Shown here piece by piece: positions 44,572-54,104 of a DNA stretch of 64,000 nucleotides. Source of the stretch: Actinobaculum massiliense. GTDB lineage: Bacteria > Actinomycetota > Actinomycetes > Actinomycetales > Actinomycetaceae. The first letter of the stretch is position 1, and every line of letters starts with the position of its first letter. The DNA lies in NCBI RefSeq assembly GCF_001457435.1, contig NZ_LN881717.1, positions 1,187,339 to 1,251,338 of the forward strand, in the 5' to 3' direction. Below the pieces are notes generated by a model, which was not told the origin of the DNA, searched no databases, and worked only from the letters and a program-made list of their open reading frames with translations. A program made the translations under genes and the position numbers.

Positions 44572-45924
44572 ATGGCATCGAGTGCGGCTCGCGAAAAAAT
44601 GCGGGAAGCGGGAGCATCGGCTCGCGCTATAAGTGTTTTCGAGCGCTATCAAAAGCAACTTGAGGAAGGCGCGACGGGCCTGGTCCCCGAAGATTCAATT
44701 GACCCGCTGGCCGAAGATGAAGTCCCTTCGGTCGCCGAAGTCGAGGTGAGCGAGGCCGCGGCGCGGGAGGCAATTGGGAAAACGGTAGTTCTCAAGCTCA
44801 ACGGCGGCTTGGGAACCTCCATGGGCATGGAAATTGCAAAGTCGCTGTTGCCAGTGCGCGGAGGCCTGAGCTTCCTCGAAATTATCCAGCGGCAACTCCT
44901 CGCCGCGCGCCAGCGCTACGAAGCGAAGATTCCGCTTATTCTGATGAACTCCTTCCGCACTCGCGAAGATTCCCTCGCAGCGATCGATGATTCCGTCAGG
45001 GTTGACGGCGTGCCGATTGATTTTTTGCAGGGCAAGGAGCCGAAGCTACGGGTCGATAATTTCGAGCCAGTTGAGTGGCCGCAAAATCCGGAGCTGGAAT
45101 GGTGCCCGCCTGGGCACGGAGATATTTTCACCACCCTGACCGATTCGGGATTGGTGAAGCAACTGCTCGACCAGGGCTATCGGTATTTAGCGACGTCGAA
45201 CGCGGACAACCTGGGGGCCTACCCGAGCGCGCGACTGGCCGGCTGGTTTGCCGCGAGTGGGGCTCCATACGCACCCGAGGTGTGCGTGCGAACTGCGGCT
45301 GATCGCAAAGGCGGTCACCTGGCTCGCCGCAAGCGCGATGGTCGGGTGATCCTGCGCGATACGGCGCAGACCCCGGCGGAGGATATGCACTACTTTACGG
45401 ACGAGTTCCGGCACCGCTATTTCCACACGAATAATCTGTGGTTCAACCTCGAGGCGCTCGATGAGCTACTTGAAAGAACCGACGGAATTCTCGATTTGCC
45501 GCTGATTCGCAATCGGAAAACGGTTGACCCACGCGATGCGGAATCGACGCAGGTTTATCAGATCGAATGCGCAATTGGCGCGGTTGTTGAGAAGTTCGAC
45601 GGCGCGGCTCCCGTCCTGGTGCCGCGCTCGCGGTTCCTTCCGGTCAAGACCACGAACGATCTTCTCACCGTGCGTTCGGATGCCTATCGGCTCACCGAAG
45701 ATTACCGCTTAGAGCTCCTCACCCAGGCGGCCCCGATCGTTGACCTAGACCCGAAGTTCTTCAAGAAAATCAACGACTTCGAGGCCCGTCTCCAGCAGTT
45801 GCCATCGCTGCGCGACGTCGAACACTTCACCGTGCGCGGAGACTGGAGCTTTGCCGGTGACCTCACGTTCACCGGCGATGTGGAGCTGAGCGGTAGCGGG
45901 CAGGTTCGCGGAGAGAGTTTCTAA
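44572..45924 (+). CDS. UGP2-type UTP--hexose-1-phosphate uridylyltransferase
   Basis: A 450-residue eukaryotic/bifidobacterial-type UDP-glucose pyrophosphorylase. VVLKLNGGLGTSMGMEIAKS is the nucleotide-binding signature with the catalytic Lys later in the fold; PPGHGDIF and YLATSNADNLG are substrate loops; the C-terminus is a left-handed beta-helix. Located between galK and galE with no galT nearby, it may accept galactose-1-phosphate and UTP directly, as the bifidobacterial enzyme does. ATG 44572 after AAGGAGAG. Confidence 0.88.
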   Translation: MASSAAREKMREAGASARAISVFERYQKQLEEGATGLVPEDSIDPLAEDEVPSVAEVEVSEAAAREAIGKTVVLKLNGGLGTSMGMEIAKSLLPVRGGLSFLEIIQRQLLAARQRYEAKIPLILMNSFRTREDSLAAIDDSVRVDGVPIDFLQGKEPKLRVDNFEPVEWPQNPELEWCPPGHGDIFTTLTDSGLVKQLLDQGYRYLATSNADNLGAYPSARLAGWFAASGAPYAPEVCVRTAADRKGGHLARRKRDGRVILRDTAQTPAEDMHYFTDEFRHRYFHTNNLWFNLEALDELLERTDGILDLPLIRNRKTVDPRDAESTQVYQIECAIGAVVEKFDGAAPVLVPRSRFLPVKTTNDLLTVRSDAYRLTEDYRLELLTQAAPIVDLDPKFFKKINDFEARLQQLPSLRDVEHFTVRGDWSFAGDLTFTGDVELSGSGQVRGESF

Positions 45925-45953
45925 GAAGAGTTTCTAAGAAAGGAAGAATGGAT

Positions 45954-46961
45954 ATGCGAGTTCTCGTTACGGGAGGCGCCGGATACATCGGCACCCATAC
46001 CGTTATTCAGCTAGCGCGGGCGGGGCACACCCCGATCATTGCCGATAACTACTCCAACTCGAGCCCCGAAGCGGTGAAGCGAGTGGAGGAGCTCATTGGC
46101 GCCCCGGTAGAAACGTATCGGGTGGATCTGCGCGAAAAAGAAGCGACGGCCGAGGTGGTGCAGCGCGCCAATCCGGATGCCGTAATTCATTTTGCGGCGA
46201 TGAAGGCGGTGGGCGAATCGGTAGAAAAGCCGCTCGCGTACTACGAGAACAATATCGGTAGCCTCATCAATGTGCTTTCGGCGTTGGAAGATCGAGTACT
46301 GTTCGTCTTTTCTTCCTCGGCGACGGTGTACGGGGATATCCCTGCGCCCTATCGGGAGACGGATCCGGCGGTTTCGGCTTCGAGCCCCTATGGATCAACA
46401 AAAATCGTGGCGGAAAGAATCCTTACCGAGGTTTCTGCGGCGCGGGGCACGAAGGTTGCGCTCCTGCGCTACTTCAACCCGATCGGTGCCCATCCCTCGG
46501 GCCGAATTGGCGAAAATCCGCAGGGGGTGCCGAATAATCTCATGCCCTACATCACCCAGGTGGCAACCGGGCAACGCGATCATCTAACGATTTTCGGAGC
46601 CGATTATCCCACCGAAGACGGCACCTGCGAACGCGACTACATCCACGTGATGGATCTGGCCGACGGTCACGTGGCCGCGCTGGACTATTTGGCCGCCGCG
46701 GGCGAGGGCGTACGGGTGTGGAACCTGGGATCGGGCCGTCCGGTTTCGGTGCTGGAGCTCGTCAATACGTTCCAAGAGGTTAACGGCGTGGAGGTTCCCT
46801 ACGTTATTGGTGATCGGCGGGCCGGTGACCTTCCCGCCTACTGGGCGGACGCCACGCGCGCCGCGGAGGAACTCGGTTGGCGCACCCAGCGAAGCGTGGA
46901 AGATATGTGCCGCGACTCCTGGGCCTGGCAGTCCGCAAATCCGCGGGGCTATGAGGGCTGA
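45954..46961 (+). CDS. galE: UDP-glucose 4-epimerase
   Basis: A 335-residue short-chain dehydrogenase fold. VLVTGGAGYIGTH is the NAD-binding motif, SSSATVYG the catalytic Ser/Thr region, and YGSTK the Tyr-x3-Lys pair; TCERDYIHVMDLADGH is a GalE signature. ATG 45954 is preferred to 45948 because AAAGGA lies only 3 bases before the latter. A short duplication of GTTTCTAAGAA spans the end of the UGP gene and this ribosome site. Confidence 0.94.
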   Translation: MRVLVTGGAGYIGTHTVIQLARAGHTPIIADNYSNSSPEAVKRVEELIGAPVETYRVDLREKEATAEVVQRANPDAVIHFAAMKAVGESVEKPLAYYENNIGSLINVLSALEDRVLFVFSSSATVYGDIPAPYRETDPAVSASSPYGSTKIVAERILTEVSAARGTKVALLRYFNPIGAHPSGRIGENPQGVPNNLMPYITQVATGQRDHLTIFGADYPTEDGTCERDYIHVMDLADGHVAALDYLAAAGEGVRVWNLGSGRPVSVLELVNTFQEVNGVEVPYVIGDRRAGDLPAYWADATRAAEELGWRTQRSVEDMCRDSWAWQSANPRGYEG

Positions 46962-47074
46962 CCCGCAAATAGGAGGGGTAGAACAACCCGCAAATAGGTC
47001 GGCGAGCCCCGGTAGAGTAGGGCGCGGTGATCCGCGCCCGCCGCGGAAGGTCCGAGCCTGGCAAGGGAGAAACA

Positions 47075-48349
47075 ATGAAGTACGTAGGTAAGGTTCTAGA
47101 CGGTTACGGGCGCGCGGTCGGCGCGGGCCTTGAGCTCGACGACGCCGGTATCCTCACGGCGATCCTAGGGCAGGAGGGAGAATCTCAGCCGGCGCAGGAA
47201 CCCGCCGCTGGCACGCAATCCATCGAAGGTGCCTATATCGTTCCCGGGATGGTCGATATTCACTGCCACGGTGGTGGTGGGTTCGGGTACTCGGATGATT
47301 ACGAGCCCGAGCAGATCCAGACCGCCATTGACACTCACCGGCGCGGGGGAACGACGGCGATGTTCGCGTCCCTGGTTTCTTTGGCCGATCCGCTTCCGCA
47401 AATCCATGCGCTGGTTCCCTTCTGTGAAGCGGGCGAGCTGGCCGGAATTCACCTTGAGGGCCCCTTCATCTCGGTAGAGAAAAAGGGCGCGCAGAACCCG
47501 GCGGTTATTCGCGGCGCGGATATCGAGGAATTGCGGAGCTGGTTGGAGGCCGGGCGGGGCTGGGTCAAGACCATGACGATTGCCCCGGAAACCGACAATG
47601 CGCGCGAAGCCGCTCGACTTCTGCTCGAGTACGGCGCCATGCCCAGCTGGGGGCACACCAGTGCCGACGGCGAAACCACCCGTGAGCTGATTGCCTACAC
47701 CGCGCGAGTGGCCGAAGAAATTGGTTTCCCTTTCGCCCCGCAGACGGCAACGCACCTCTTCAATGCCATGCCTCCGGTTGCGCACCGCGCCCCGGGCCCG
47801 GTCCGCGAGCTCACCCAGGCGGCTCGCCGCGGTGAGGCCGCCGTCGAGCTTATTGGCGACGGCCACCATCTGGATGCTGGCCTGGTCGAAGATATGTACC
47901 TCTACCTCGAGCATCGCGAACCAAGCGCCGATCGCGAAGCCGCGCCCGCCCCCATCGATATCCCCGAGGCCGAGTTGCCGATCGAACCGGGAGCTTTCTT
48001 CGTCACCGATTCGCTCGCCGCGGCCGGCCTAACCTCCGGCCAGTACAAGCTGGGCGGGCTCGACGTCGAAATTCGCGACGGGGTGTGCTACCTGCTGGGG
48101 CAGAACTCCATCGCGGGCGGAATTTCAGTGCTCGCCCAGCAGTTAGCGCTTTTCGCCCGGCGCGGGCGGCTCAGTTTGAGCCAGGCCGTCCGGGCTTGCG
48201 TGGCGGGACCGGTGCACGCCGCGCACCTCGAAAACGCACGGGGCGTAACGCTCACGTTCGAGTCGGGCGCGAAGCCGAACTTTGTGGTGCTCGATGAGGA
48301 CTTCACCGTCATTCAGGTGGTACGCGAAGGAGAACTTCTGCAGCGATGA
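47075..48349 (+). CDS. nagA: N-acetylglucosamine-6-phosphate deacetylase
   Basis: A 424-residue amidohydrolase, removing acetate from GlcNAc-6-P and so feeding NagB. GMVDIHCHGGGGFGYSDD has the metal-binding His pair; IHLEGPFISVEKKGAQNP the Glu; SWGHTSADGE, ATHLFNAMPP and FVTDSLAAAGL complete the site. ATG 47075 follows AAGGGAGA. It overlaps the ROK kinase by 4 bases. Confidence 0.93.
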   Translation: MKYVGKVLDGYGRAVGAGLELDDAGILTAILGQEGESQPAQEPAAGTQSIEGAYIVPGMVDIHCHGGGGFGYSDDYEPEQIQTAIDTHRRGGTTAMFASLVSLADPLPQIHALVPFCEAGELAGIHLEGPFISVEKKGAQNPAVIRGADIEELRSWLEAGRGWVKTMTIAPETDNAREAARLLLEYGAMPSWGHTSADGETTRELIAYTARVAEEIGFPFAPQTATHLFNAMPPVAHRAPGPVRELTQAARRGEAAVELIGDGHHLDAGLVEDMYLYLEHREPSADREAAPAPIDIPEAELPIEPGAFFVTDSLAAAGLTSGQYKLGGLDVEIRDGVCYLLGQNSIAGGISVLAQQLALFARRGRLSLSQAVRACVAGPVHAAHLENARGVTLTFESGAKPNFVVLDEDFTVIQVVREGELLQR

Positions 48350-49293
48350 TGCCGTCTTACGCAATTGGGGTCGACGTCGGTGGCACCAGCATTAAAGCGG
48401 CGGTGGTGAGCCGCGATGGTCGCCTCGTGCAACTGTGGCGCGTGCCCACTCCGCAGGGGCCCGACGCCGTTAACGAAGCCATCGTGGCGCTAGTGCGCCA
48501 GGTGCACGCGGAGGTAGCCTCCGGCGTCGTCAGTGACGAACCTCCAGTTGGTGAGGGAGGGACGGTGCTCCCAGAGGACGTCGCGGTGCCCGTCGGCGTC
48601 GATATCCCCAGCGTGATTGACCCGCGCGACGGCGTTGCTCGGTACTCAACCAATATTGGCTGGCGTAATACCCCGCTCCGTGAGATCCTCGAAAGCCAAC
48701 TGGAACGGCGAGTGTTCGTTGATCACGACAACCGGACCGGCGCCTACGCGGAAATGCGGTGGGGGACGGCCGAACCGACATCGATTTATCTCGCTGTCGG
48801 TACGGGTATCTCGGCGATTTTTCTGTTTCACGGCGAGGCGGTCGTGGCTGATCCGTGGGCCGGGGAAGTGGGCCAAATGTCCATCCCCGATCCGGACGGC
48901 GGGCCGGGAAATGTTCTTATGGAGCGTGCCGCCTCCGCGGCGGGAATGGTGGCACGATTCCAGCGGCTGCGGCCGGGAGTGCTTCCTTTCCGGGCCGGGG
49001 CAAAAGAGCTTCATGAGCTGGTCGAAGACGGCGATGAGGTGGCAACTGAGGTCTGGGAGTCCGGGATTCGCATTCTGGCGGCCGAGATCGCTCGCCTCAC
49101 CTATTTTGTGGGCCCTATCCCGGTCATTGTCGGAGGTGGATTGGCGCAGGCGGGTAGCGCTTTCTTCACCCCGCTGGGCAAGGCACTCGACGAGCTCAGC
49201 CTGGAGAAAATTCCGCTCCGGGCGGCCAGCCTTGGCTCCCATAGCCAAGTTTTAGGAGCCGCGGCGCGTGCCTTTGATCTAGCCGATGCCTAA
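48346..49293 (+). CDS. ROK-family sugar kinase lacking the zinc motif
   Basis: A 315-residue ROK kinase: GVDVGGTSIKAAVV phosphate-1 loop, FVDHDNRTGAYAEMRWG with the catalytic Asp, LAVGTGISAIF phosphate-2 loop and VGGGLAQAGSAFF adenosine motif. The usual CxCGxxGCxE zinc cluster is absent; AGEVGQMSIPDPDGG, then PGNVLMERAA, stands in its place. It is coupled to nagA, so GlcNAc or ManNAc are likely substrates; glucose is possible. Confidence 0.83.
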   Translation: MMPSYAIGVDVGGTSIKAAVVSRDGRLVQLWRVPTPQGPDAVNEAIVALVRQVHAEVASGVVSDEPPVGEGGTVLPEDVAVPVGVDIPSVIDPRDGVARYSTNIGWRNTPLREILESQLERRVFVDHDNRTGAYAEMRWGTAEPTSIYLAVGTGISAIFLFHGEAVVADPWAGEVGQMSIPDPDGGPGNVLMERAASAAGMVARFQRLRPGVLPFRAGAKELHELVEDGDEVATEVWESGIRILAAEIARLTYFVGPIPVIVGGGLAQAGSAFFTPLGKALDELSLEKIPLRAASLGSHSQVLGAAARAFDLADA

Positions 49294-49457
49294 GGAATGA
49301 ATAGTTCGGCGAAGTCACTGAAAAAAGTTGTAAAAAATCGCCAAGAGTGCGAAAATTGAACGGATCGCGTAAGTGCGCGGTTGTGTCAGAGTCGACACTC
49401 AGGCACCTTTCACTCGGATCGTCCGGCACGTACCTGCCGGTGAAGGGACCATTAATA

Positions 49458-50582
49458 ATGGCAACAGTAACCTTTGATCACGCCAGCCGTATCTACCCCG
49501 GGTCGGAAACCCCCGCGGTCAACGAGCTTAACCTGGAAATTGCGGACGGAGAATTCCTCGTCCTGGTTGGCCCGTCCGGATGCGGAAAGTCCACCAGCTT
49601 GCGTATGCTCGCCGGATTGGAAGATGTAAATTCTGGTCGCATTTTCATTGGTGATCGCGATGTTACCGACGTCGCCCCCAAGGATCGCGATATTGCGATG
49701 GTGTTCCAGAACTACGCGCTGTACCCGCATATGACGGTGGCGGAAAACATGGGATTTGCGCTGAAGATCGCTAAGCGTCCCAAGGAAGAAATTGATGAGC
49801 GGGTCAAGGAAGCCGCCCGCATCCTCGATTTGGAGCCTTACTTAGACCGCAAGCCGAAGGCTCTCTCGGGTGGTCAGCGCCAGCGCGTGGCAATGGGTCG
49901 TGCGATTGTGCGTAAGCCGCACGTCTTCCTCATGGATGAACCGCTCTCGAACCTGGACGCCAAGCTCCGCGTACAGACCCGTACGCAGATCGCTACCCTG
50001 CAGCGTTCGCTGGGAACGACGACGCTGTACGTTACGCACGATCAGACCGAGGCGCTGACGATGGGTGATCGCATCGCCGTCCTCAATTTCGGCGTGCTGC
50101 AACAGGTGGGCACCCCGGAGGAACTCTACTCTCGCCCCGGAAACGCTTTCGTAGCCGGATTCATTGGCTCGCCCGCTATGAACCTGGGAATTTTCAAGGT
50201 CGACGGCGAAGTGGCCAAGAACGGCAACGGGCATATTCGGCTCCCGCGCAACGTTATCGACGCCCTCACGCCGGAGGACAACGGCGAGGTCTTTATCGGT
50301 ATCCGCCCCGAGGCCTTCCGCGGCCTAACCAACGAAGAGTCTGCAGACGCTCTGCCGATCGAGGTGGAGATGGTGGAGAACCTCGGTTCGGATAACTACG
50401 TCTACGGCCACGTGATTGGCGAATCCGAGCATAAGTTCGGTTCGGGCGACGATTCTTCGCAGATGGTGGTGCGCGTTGCTCCGATGATGGCTCCCGAGAT
50501 CGGCTCGACGGTCTGGGCTCTGCCGGATCCGGCGCAGATGCACTTCTTCCACGCCGGTGGAGACCAGAAGCGCATCGACTAA
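49458..50582 (+). CDS. msmK: MsmK/UgpC-type sugar ABC ATPase
   Basis: A 374-residue ATPase: Walker [10 protein letters not shown]-loop [10 protein letters not shown], signature LSGGQRQR, Walker [14 protein letters not shown]-loop VTHDQTEA, then a C-terminal OB/TOBE regulatory domain (FIGIRPEAF). This type serves several carbohydrate importers and probably energises the permease pair at 34565-36468, which lacks its own ATPase. ATG 49458 matches the family start; GAAGGGA is about 11 bases upstream. Confidence 0.92.
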   Translation: MATVTFDHASRIYPGSETPAVNELNLEIADGEFLVLVGPSGCGKSTSLRMLAGLEDVNSGRIFIGDRDVTDVAPKDRDIAMVFQNYALYPHMTVAENMGFALKIAKRPKEEIDERVKEAARILDLEPYLDRKPKALSGGQRQRVAMGRAIVRKPHVFLMDEPLSNLDAKLRVQTRTQIATLQRSLGTTTLYVTHDQTEALTMGDRIAVLNFGVLQQVGTPEELYSRPGNAFVAGFIGSPAMNLGIFKVDGEVAKNGNGHIRLPRNVIDALTPEDNGEVFIGIRPEAFRGLTNEESADALPIEVEMVENLGSDNYVYGHVIGESEHKFGSGDDSSQMVVRVAPMMAPEIGSTVWALPDPAQMHFFHAGGDQKRID

Positions 50583-50625
50583 CCAAATCCTTCAGAAATG
50601 TGGCAAAAATAATTTCATAACGCAG

Positions 50626-50664
50626 AGCGCCGAAGTTTCCCGGTTCGTGGGCAACTTCGGCGCT
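50626..50664 (+). terminator. Hairpin after msmK
   Basis: AGCGCCGAAGTT (50626-50637) and AACTTCGGCGCT (50653-50664) pair perfectly over a 15-base loop; no T-run follows. Confidence 0.7.
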
Positions 50665-50727
50665 ATCGTAAGTGAAACGACAAGCGGGTGAGAATGCGAA
50701 GTTGAGCTGAACAGGTACCATGGGGGC

Positions 50728-51357
50728 ATGACCGAATGTGCCAATCGGAATACCGAAATTCAACGACGGCTAGAAAGCCGTCCGAGAATTCTTGTGGTTT
50801 GCACAGGGAATATCTGCCGCTCGCCCATGGGCGAGGTGGTTTTGCGTGAGAAACTCGTGCGCGCAGGGGTGGAGATTACCGTGGAAAGCGCGGGGGTTTC
50901 CAATGAAGAGCAGGGAAACGGGGTGTATCCCCCGGCGCAGCGATCGCTCCGGGCGCGCGGATATGTTGTGCCACAGCGCCGCGCACATCGAGTAACCCGC
51001 GAGGAACTTTCTAATTCGGGTCTGATTTTGGCTATGACCTCCGGCCACGCACGCGCCCTGCGCCGCATGATGGACTCCGCCAATCTCGATACCGGCGTGA
51101 TCCACCTCTGGCGTGAGTTCGACGGCTCCGGGCTAGGGCCCTTTGAACACGGAGTCTTCGGCGAAGGTGGCCTCCTCGAGCAGACCGGGGAGAATTCGCG
51201 TAAGCGGCGCAATACCACCTCCGATTTGTACTATTCCTCCGGCGAATGGGATGTACCGGATCCTTGGGGCGGGGATGATTCCGAGTTTGAGCGCACGCTC
51301 GACGTTGTGGAAAAGGGTGCGGACGGGCTCGTCGAGCTCCTCAAAAATAGGCGCTAA
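50728..51357 (+). CDS. Low-molecular-weight protein tyrosine phosphatase family
   Basis: A 209-residue protein with the P-loop VVCTGNICRSPMGE (Cys-x5-Arg-Ser) and the general acid Asp in DVPDPWGGDDSEFERT. It has a short N-terminal extension and a 25-residue insert before the DP loop (EGGLLEQTGENSRKRRN). In actinobacteria such enzymes act on tyrosine kinases, secreted targets or arginine phosphate. ATG 50728 has TACCAT ending 6 bases upstream as a -10 candidate. Its stop overlaps the next start (TAATG). Confidence 0.88.
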   Translation: MTECANRNTEIQRRLESRPRILVVCTGNICRSPMGEVVLREKLVRAGVEITVESAGVSNEEQGNGVYPPAQRSLRARGYVVPQRRAHRVTREELSNSGLILAMTSGHARALRRMMDSANLDTGVIHLWREFDGSGLGPFEHGVFGEGGLLEQTGENSRKRRNTTSDLYYSSGEWDVPDPWGGDDSEFERTLDVVEKGADGLVELLKNRR

Positions 51358-52415
51358 TGGGTAGCACGCTTCCTTTCGAGCCCGCGCCGTCCGCCGCGAA
51401 AAATGCCGGGCGTACCCGATCCACTCTGCGCTTGGTTTTGGCGGCGCTGGTTTTTATGGCTCTGGCGATCGCCGCGCTGGGTGGCAAAGCATATTTTGAT
51501 CGCGAGCACTTCAGCCCGCGCACGGTGGTCGAAAAGTACGCCGCGGCGCTGGTGGAGGGTCGTGCCCGCGATGCCCTAGAGCTTTTTGATCCCTACGCCG
51601 ACGGCGAGGATCGGGCTCTGCTTTCTAACGAGGTTTATCGTGCCGCTCTGCGCCCGGGTTCGATCCGCGTTACCGGCGTGGAGCAATCCGGGACGGCCGC
51701 GCGAGTGAGCGTGCGAGTCGAGCAAAATGGGCACGCCTACGATGTGGATCTCGAGCTCGCCCGAGGCGGGAAAACCGCGCTAATCTTCAATAATTGGCAT
51801 ATCACCTCGGGGTTCCAGGGCTATATCGAGCTGGGAGAGACCGCCGGGGCGCGGCGGGTGGGCGGCGTTGTCGTTGATCTGGAAACTGATACAAAACCCG
51901 CGCGTTTGGCCGCGCTCCCCGGGGTCTACAAATTCACGCCGAGCGAGGACGAGCAGTACACCTCCTGGCAGGGCGAAAATTCCGCCGAAATTCTTCCGGC
52001 CACCTCCGCGGCGCCGGCGCGTGCGCGCATTGATTTCCAGCGCGTGCCAAATCAGGCAGCCGCCCAGCGGGCCATTGAATTAGCGCAGGAAAAGGTGCAA
52101 GCCTGCGTGGAATCGGGGGAGCAGGAGCTGGCTGGCATTTGCCCCGCGGCAATGGACGTGACGCCGATCGGAAACGTGCGCAATCTTCATCGCTCCTGGA
52201 GCGAGAAGCCGGAGTTTTCCGCGGAACTATCGGGCAATGGCGGGAACGTGCAGATTTCGGGCGGCACCATGAAAGCCGACTACGATTTCCGGTTCTTCCC
52301 CTTTGAGGACTGGAGCGCCGATAGCTGGACCTCGAGCAATGTTTTTGGCGCGGGCACGGGCGCTACGCAAATTCGCTTCACGGTGCGCGACGGACAGGTG
52401 CGGCTAGCGGACTGA
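51357..52415 (+). CDS. Membrane-anchored extracytoplasmic protein, unknown
   Basis: A 352-residue protein with an Arg-rich N-terminus and one membrane helix (about 25-45; LVLAALVFMALAIAALGG). The exported part begins 'VVEKYAAALVEGRARDALELF', the pattern of NTF2-like DUF4878 domains, then two beta-rich regions. EFSAELSG near 290 is encoded by a degenerate repeat copy (52215-52232). Coupled to the phosphatase gene. Function unknown. Confidence 0.6.
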   Translation: MGSTLPFEPAPSAAKNAGRTRSTLRLVLAALVFMALAIAALGGKAYFDREHFSPRTVVEKYAAALVEGRARDALELFDPYADGEDRALLSNEVYRAALRPGSIRVTGVEQSGTAARVSVRVEQNGHAYDVDLELARGGKTALIFNNWHITSGFQGYIELGETAGARRVGGVVVDLETDTKPARLAALPGVYKFTPSEDEQYTSWQGENSAEILPATSAAPARARIDFQRVPNQAAAQRAIELAQEKVQACVESGEQELAGICPAAMDVTPIGNVRNLHRSWSEKPEFSAELSGNGGNVQISGGTMKADYDFRFFPFEDWSADSWTSSNVFGAGTGATQIRFTVRDGQVRLAD

Positions 52416-52530
52416 TATACGACGGCCCGATGTGCCCGGCCGGGTGGCCCACGCGGCACGCCGGGCTGGGGTCAGCGCAGGAGCCGGCGCGGGCGGGTTA
52501 TCACCGCAACTTCTACGCCGGCGAGCGCGG

Positions 52531-53025
52531 CTAGGCGGCCGATCCGGGTTTTGTTCGCGCCTCCCACGCCTCGCGCGGATAATACGTCAATAGGTAATGC
52601 GTATTGAAATTCCGGTCGCATCGCCCGCAGGACTGCAAGTGCCGGGAGCGTCTGTGGCGCTCTAAGATATGGCCCTTGGGGCACACCGCAATCCACTTTG
52701 AAGCTGGGCGCGGCGCATCGGGGGCGCGCCGGCGGCCTCGGCGCGGAGTCGCGCCGAGGGAAGTTGCGATTTCTTTCCAGTAAGCGTCGTGATGATGGTG
52801 CGGACCGGCCAGGGCATGAGCAATTTCGTGCAGGATCGTATCCTGTACCTCGTCCGGCAATGCCGTGGCGGTGAGCTGGCGGGAAAGCGAAATTCGCCGC
52901 GTCCGAAAATTGGTCAGGCCGTAGCGGCATTTCGCGCGGTCGAAGGCGAAAGTCCAGCCGCGCTCAACGAGGCCGTGCACGCACATAAGGGACCAGGCGC
53001 GGTCTTCCGCTTCCGCTAAATTCAT
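52531..53025 (-). CDS. SprT-like zinc metallopeptidase
   Basis: A 164-residue protein with HEIAHALAGPHHHHDAYWKE (about 65-84), the HExxH zinc site with a third His, followed by a zinc ribbon (CPKGH...CGRC; about 115-140). This is the SprT/Spartan-like fold; in bacteria the role is unclear, possibly DNA-protein crosslink repair. Isolated gene on the minus strand. Confidence 0.87.
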   Translation of the reverse strand: MNLAEAEDRAWSLMCVHGLVERGWTFAFDRAKCRYGLTNFRTRRISLSRQLTATALPDEVQDTILHEIAHALAGPHHHHDAYWKEIATSLGATPRRGRRRAPDAPRPASKWIAVCPKGHILERHRRSRHLQSCGRCDRNFNTHYLLTYYPREAWEARTKPGSAA

Positions 53026-53297
53026 TTATGTTCCTCCTCGGTGCCCGCCGTGTTTCGCGGCCGGCCTCCAATGTATCCGCTCGCTCCGACGCCGAATCTC
53101 CCTGCCCGGCAATCGATCATTCCGCGTTTTTGTACGCCCCCAAAAATAGCCGCTCAGCAAGGCACCGGCATCCGTCTTTCCACTGCGATAATTCCGCGTT
53201 ATCTATGATGGGTTAGTGGACCGACGATGCGGTGGCAATCACCTTGGTAATCACCGGCGCGGTTCAGAGCATTTTTAGTTCGCGGCGAAGGAGCAAT
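53026..53297. other. Intergenic region with repeat copies
   Basis: It holds CGATCATTCCGCG plus TTTTTGTACG from 53114 and an exact core CGATAATTCCGCG plus TTATC at 53187-53204. The second sits roughly where the promoter of the next gene should be. No gene seen. Confidence 0.5.
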
Positions 53298-54020
53298 ATG
53301 GCGAGGGGAAGCCTCGGAACGAAGGTAGTGGCCGATACTTGGTTGCAGGCGAGCCGGGCGGCCAAGCGGCCCATCGATCACGCGCGCCGCGTTACCACCG
53401 GCATGTTCTGGGGCATGCTCGCCGGCGAGGCCCTCACCCTCATCTGGCTGAACTTTGAGCTGGGCAGCCGGCGCGGGCTCATCTTGCTGGCTGCCACGAT
53501 CGCGCTGACGCTACTGTTCGCCGTCCCGTGGTGGCTTAAACGCGAGGGTAAAGCGAAAGGTGGGGTCGACGTCGTCGCGCGGGTGCTCGGCACCGATGAA
53601 TCCTCCGGCACGCGCACTTACCGCCAGGGCCGCGGGAAAATGGCGGTCTTCTTGCCGGTTGTGGTGCGGCCGGTGGACGCGCTGGACGGAAGCGCGGATT
53701 TTCGCACCGTCGTGGCAGCGCACGGTAAAAACGACGGAACCTTCCACGAGTCCAAACCGGGAACGCTTATGCCATTGCGGCAAATTGAGCGTGGCTACGC
53801 CGAGCTGGAGAACGTTCAGGAAACCAGCCCCGAGCAGGCCAAACTAGTGCAGGCCCTCAGTAAGCGGCCTCGGCTGATGGATAATAATGCGCCGGTGTTG
53901 CCGTTCAAGGTCGGGTCGCTTGATCGGAGTGACGCCGTCGATAACCTCGAATGGTTTGGCGGGATCGCCCTCGGATTCCTGCTCGGCATTGGCCTAGTGG
54001 TGGGAATCGCGCACGTTTAA
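53298..54020 (+). CDS. Predicted membrane protein, unknown
   Basis: A 240-residue protein with two close N-terminal helices (about 30-75; MFWGMLAGEALTLIWL and LILLAATIALTLLFAVPWWL), a soluble middle of about 130 residues, and one C-terminal helix (WFGGIALGFLLGIGLVVGIA). ATG 53298 has GAAGGAG at ideal spacing. Not recognised. Confidence 0.65.
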   Translation: MARGSLGTKVVADTWLQASRAAKRPIDHARRVTTGMFWGMLAGEALTLIWLNFELGSRRGLILLAATIALTLLFAVPWWLKREGKAKGGVDVVARVLGTDESSGTRTYRQGRGKMAVFLPVVVRPVDALDGSADFRTVVAAHGKNDGTFHESKPGTLMPLRQIERGYAELENVQETSPEQAKLVQALSKRPRLMDNNAPVLPFKVGSLDRSDAVDNLEWFGGIALGFLLGIGLVVGIAHV

Positions 54021-54104
54021 GTTGCTGTGAGCGGGTCGACGGCGGCGCCGCGGGTCGACGGCGGTTCCGCCCCGCGAATGGCGCGCCGCCGTCGCAGCCG
54101 GCCG

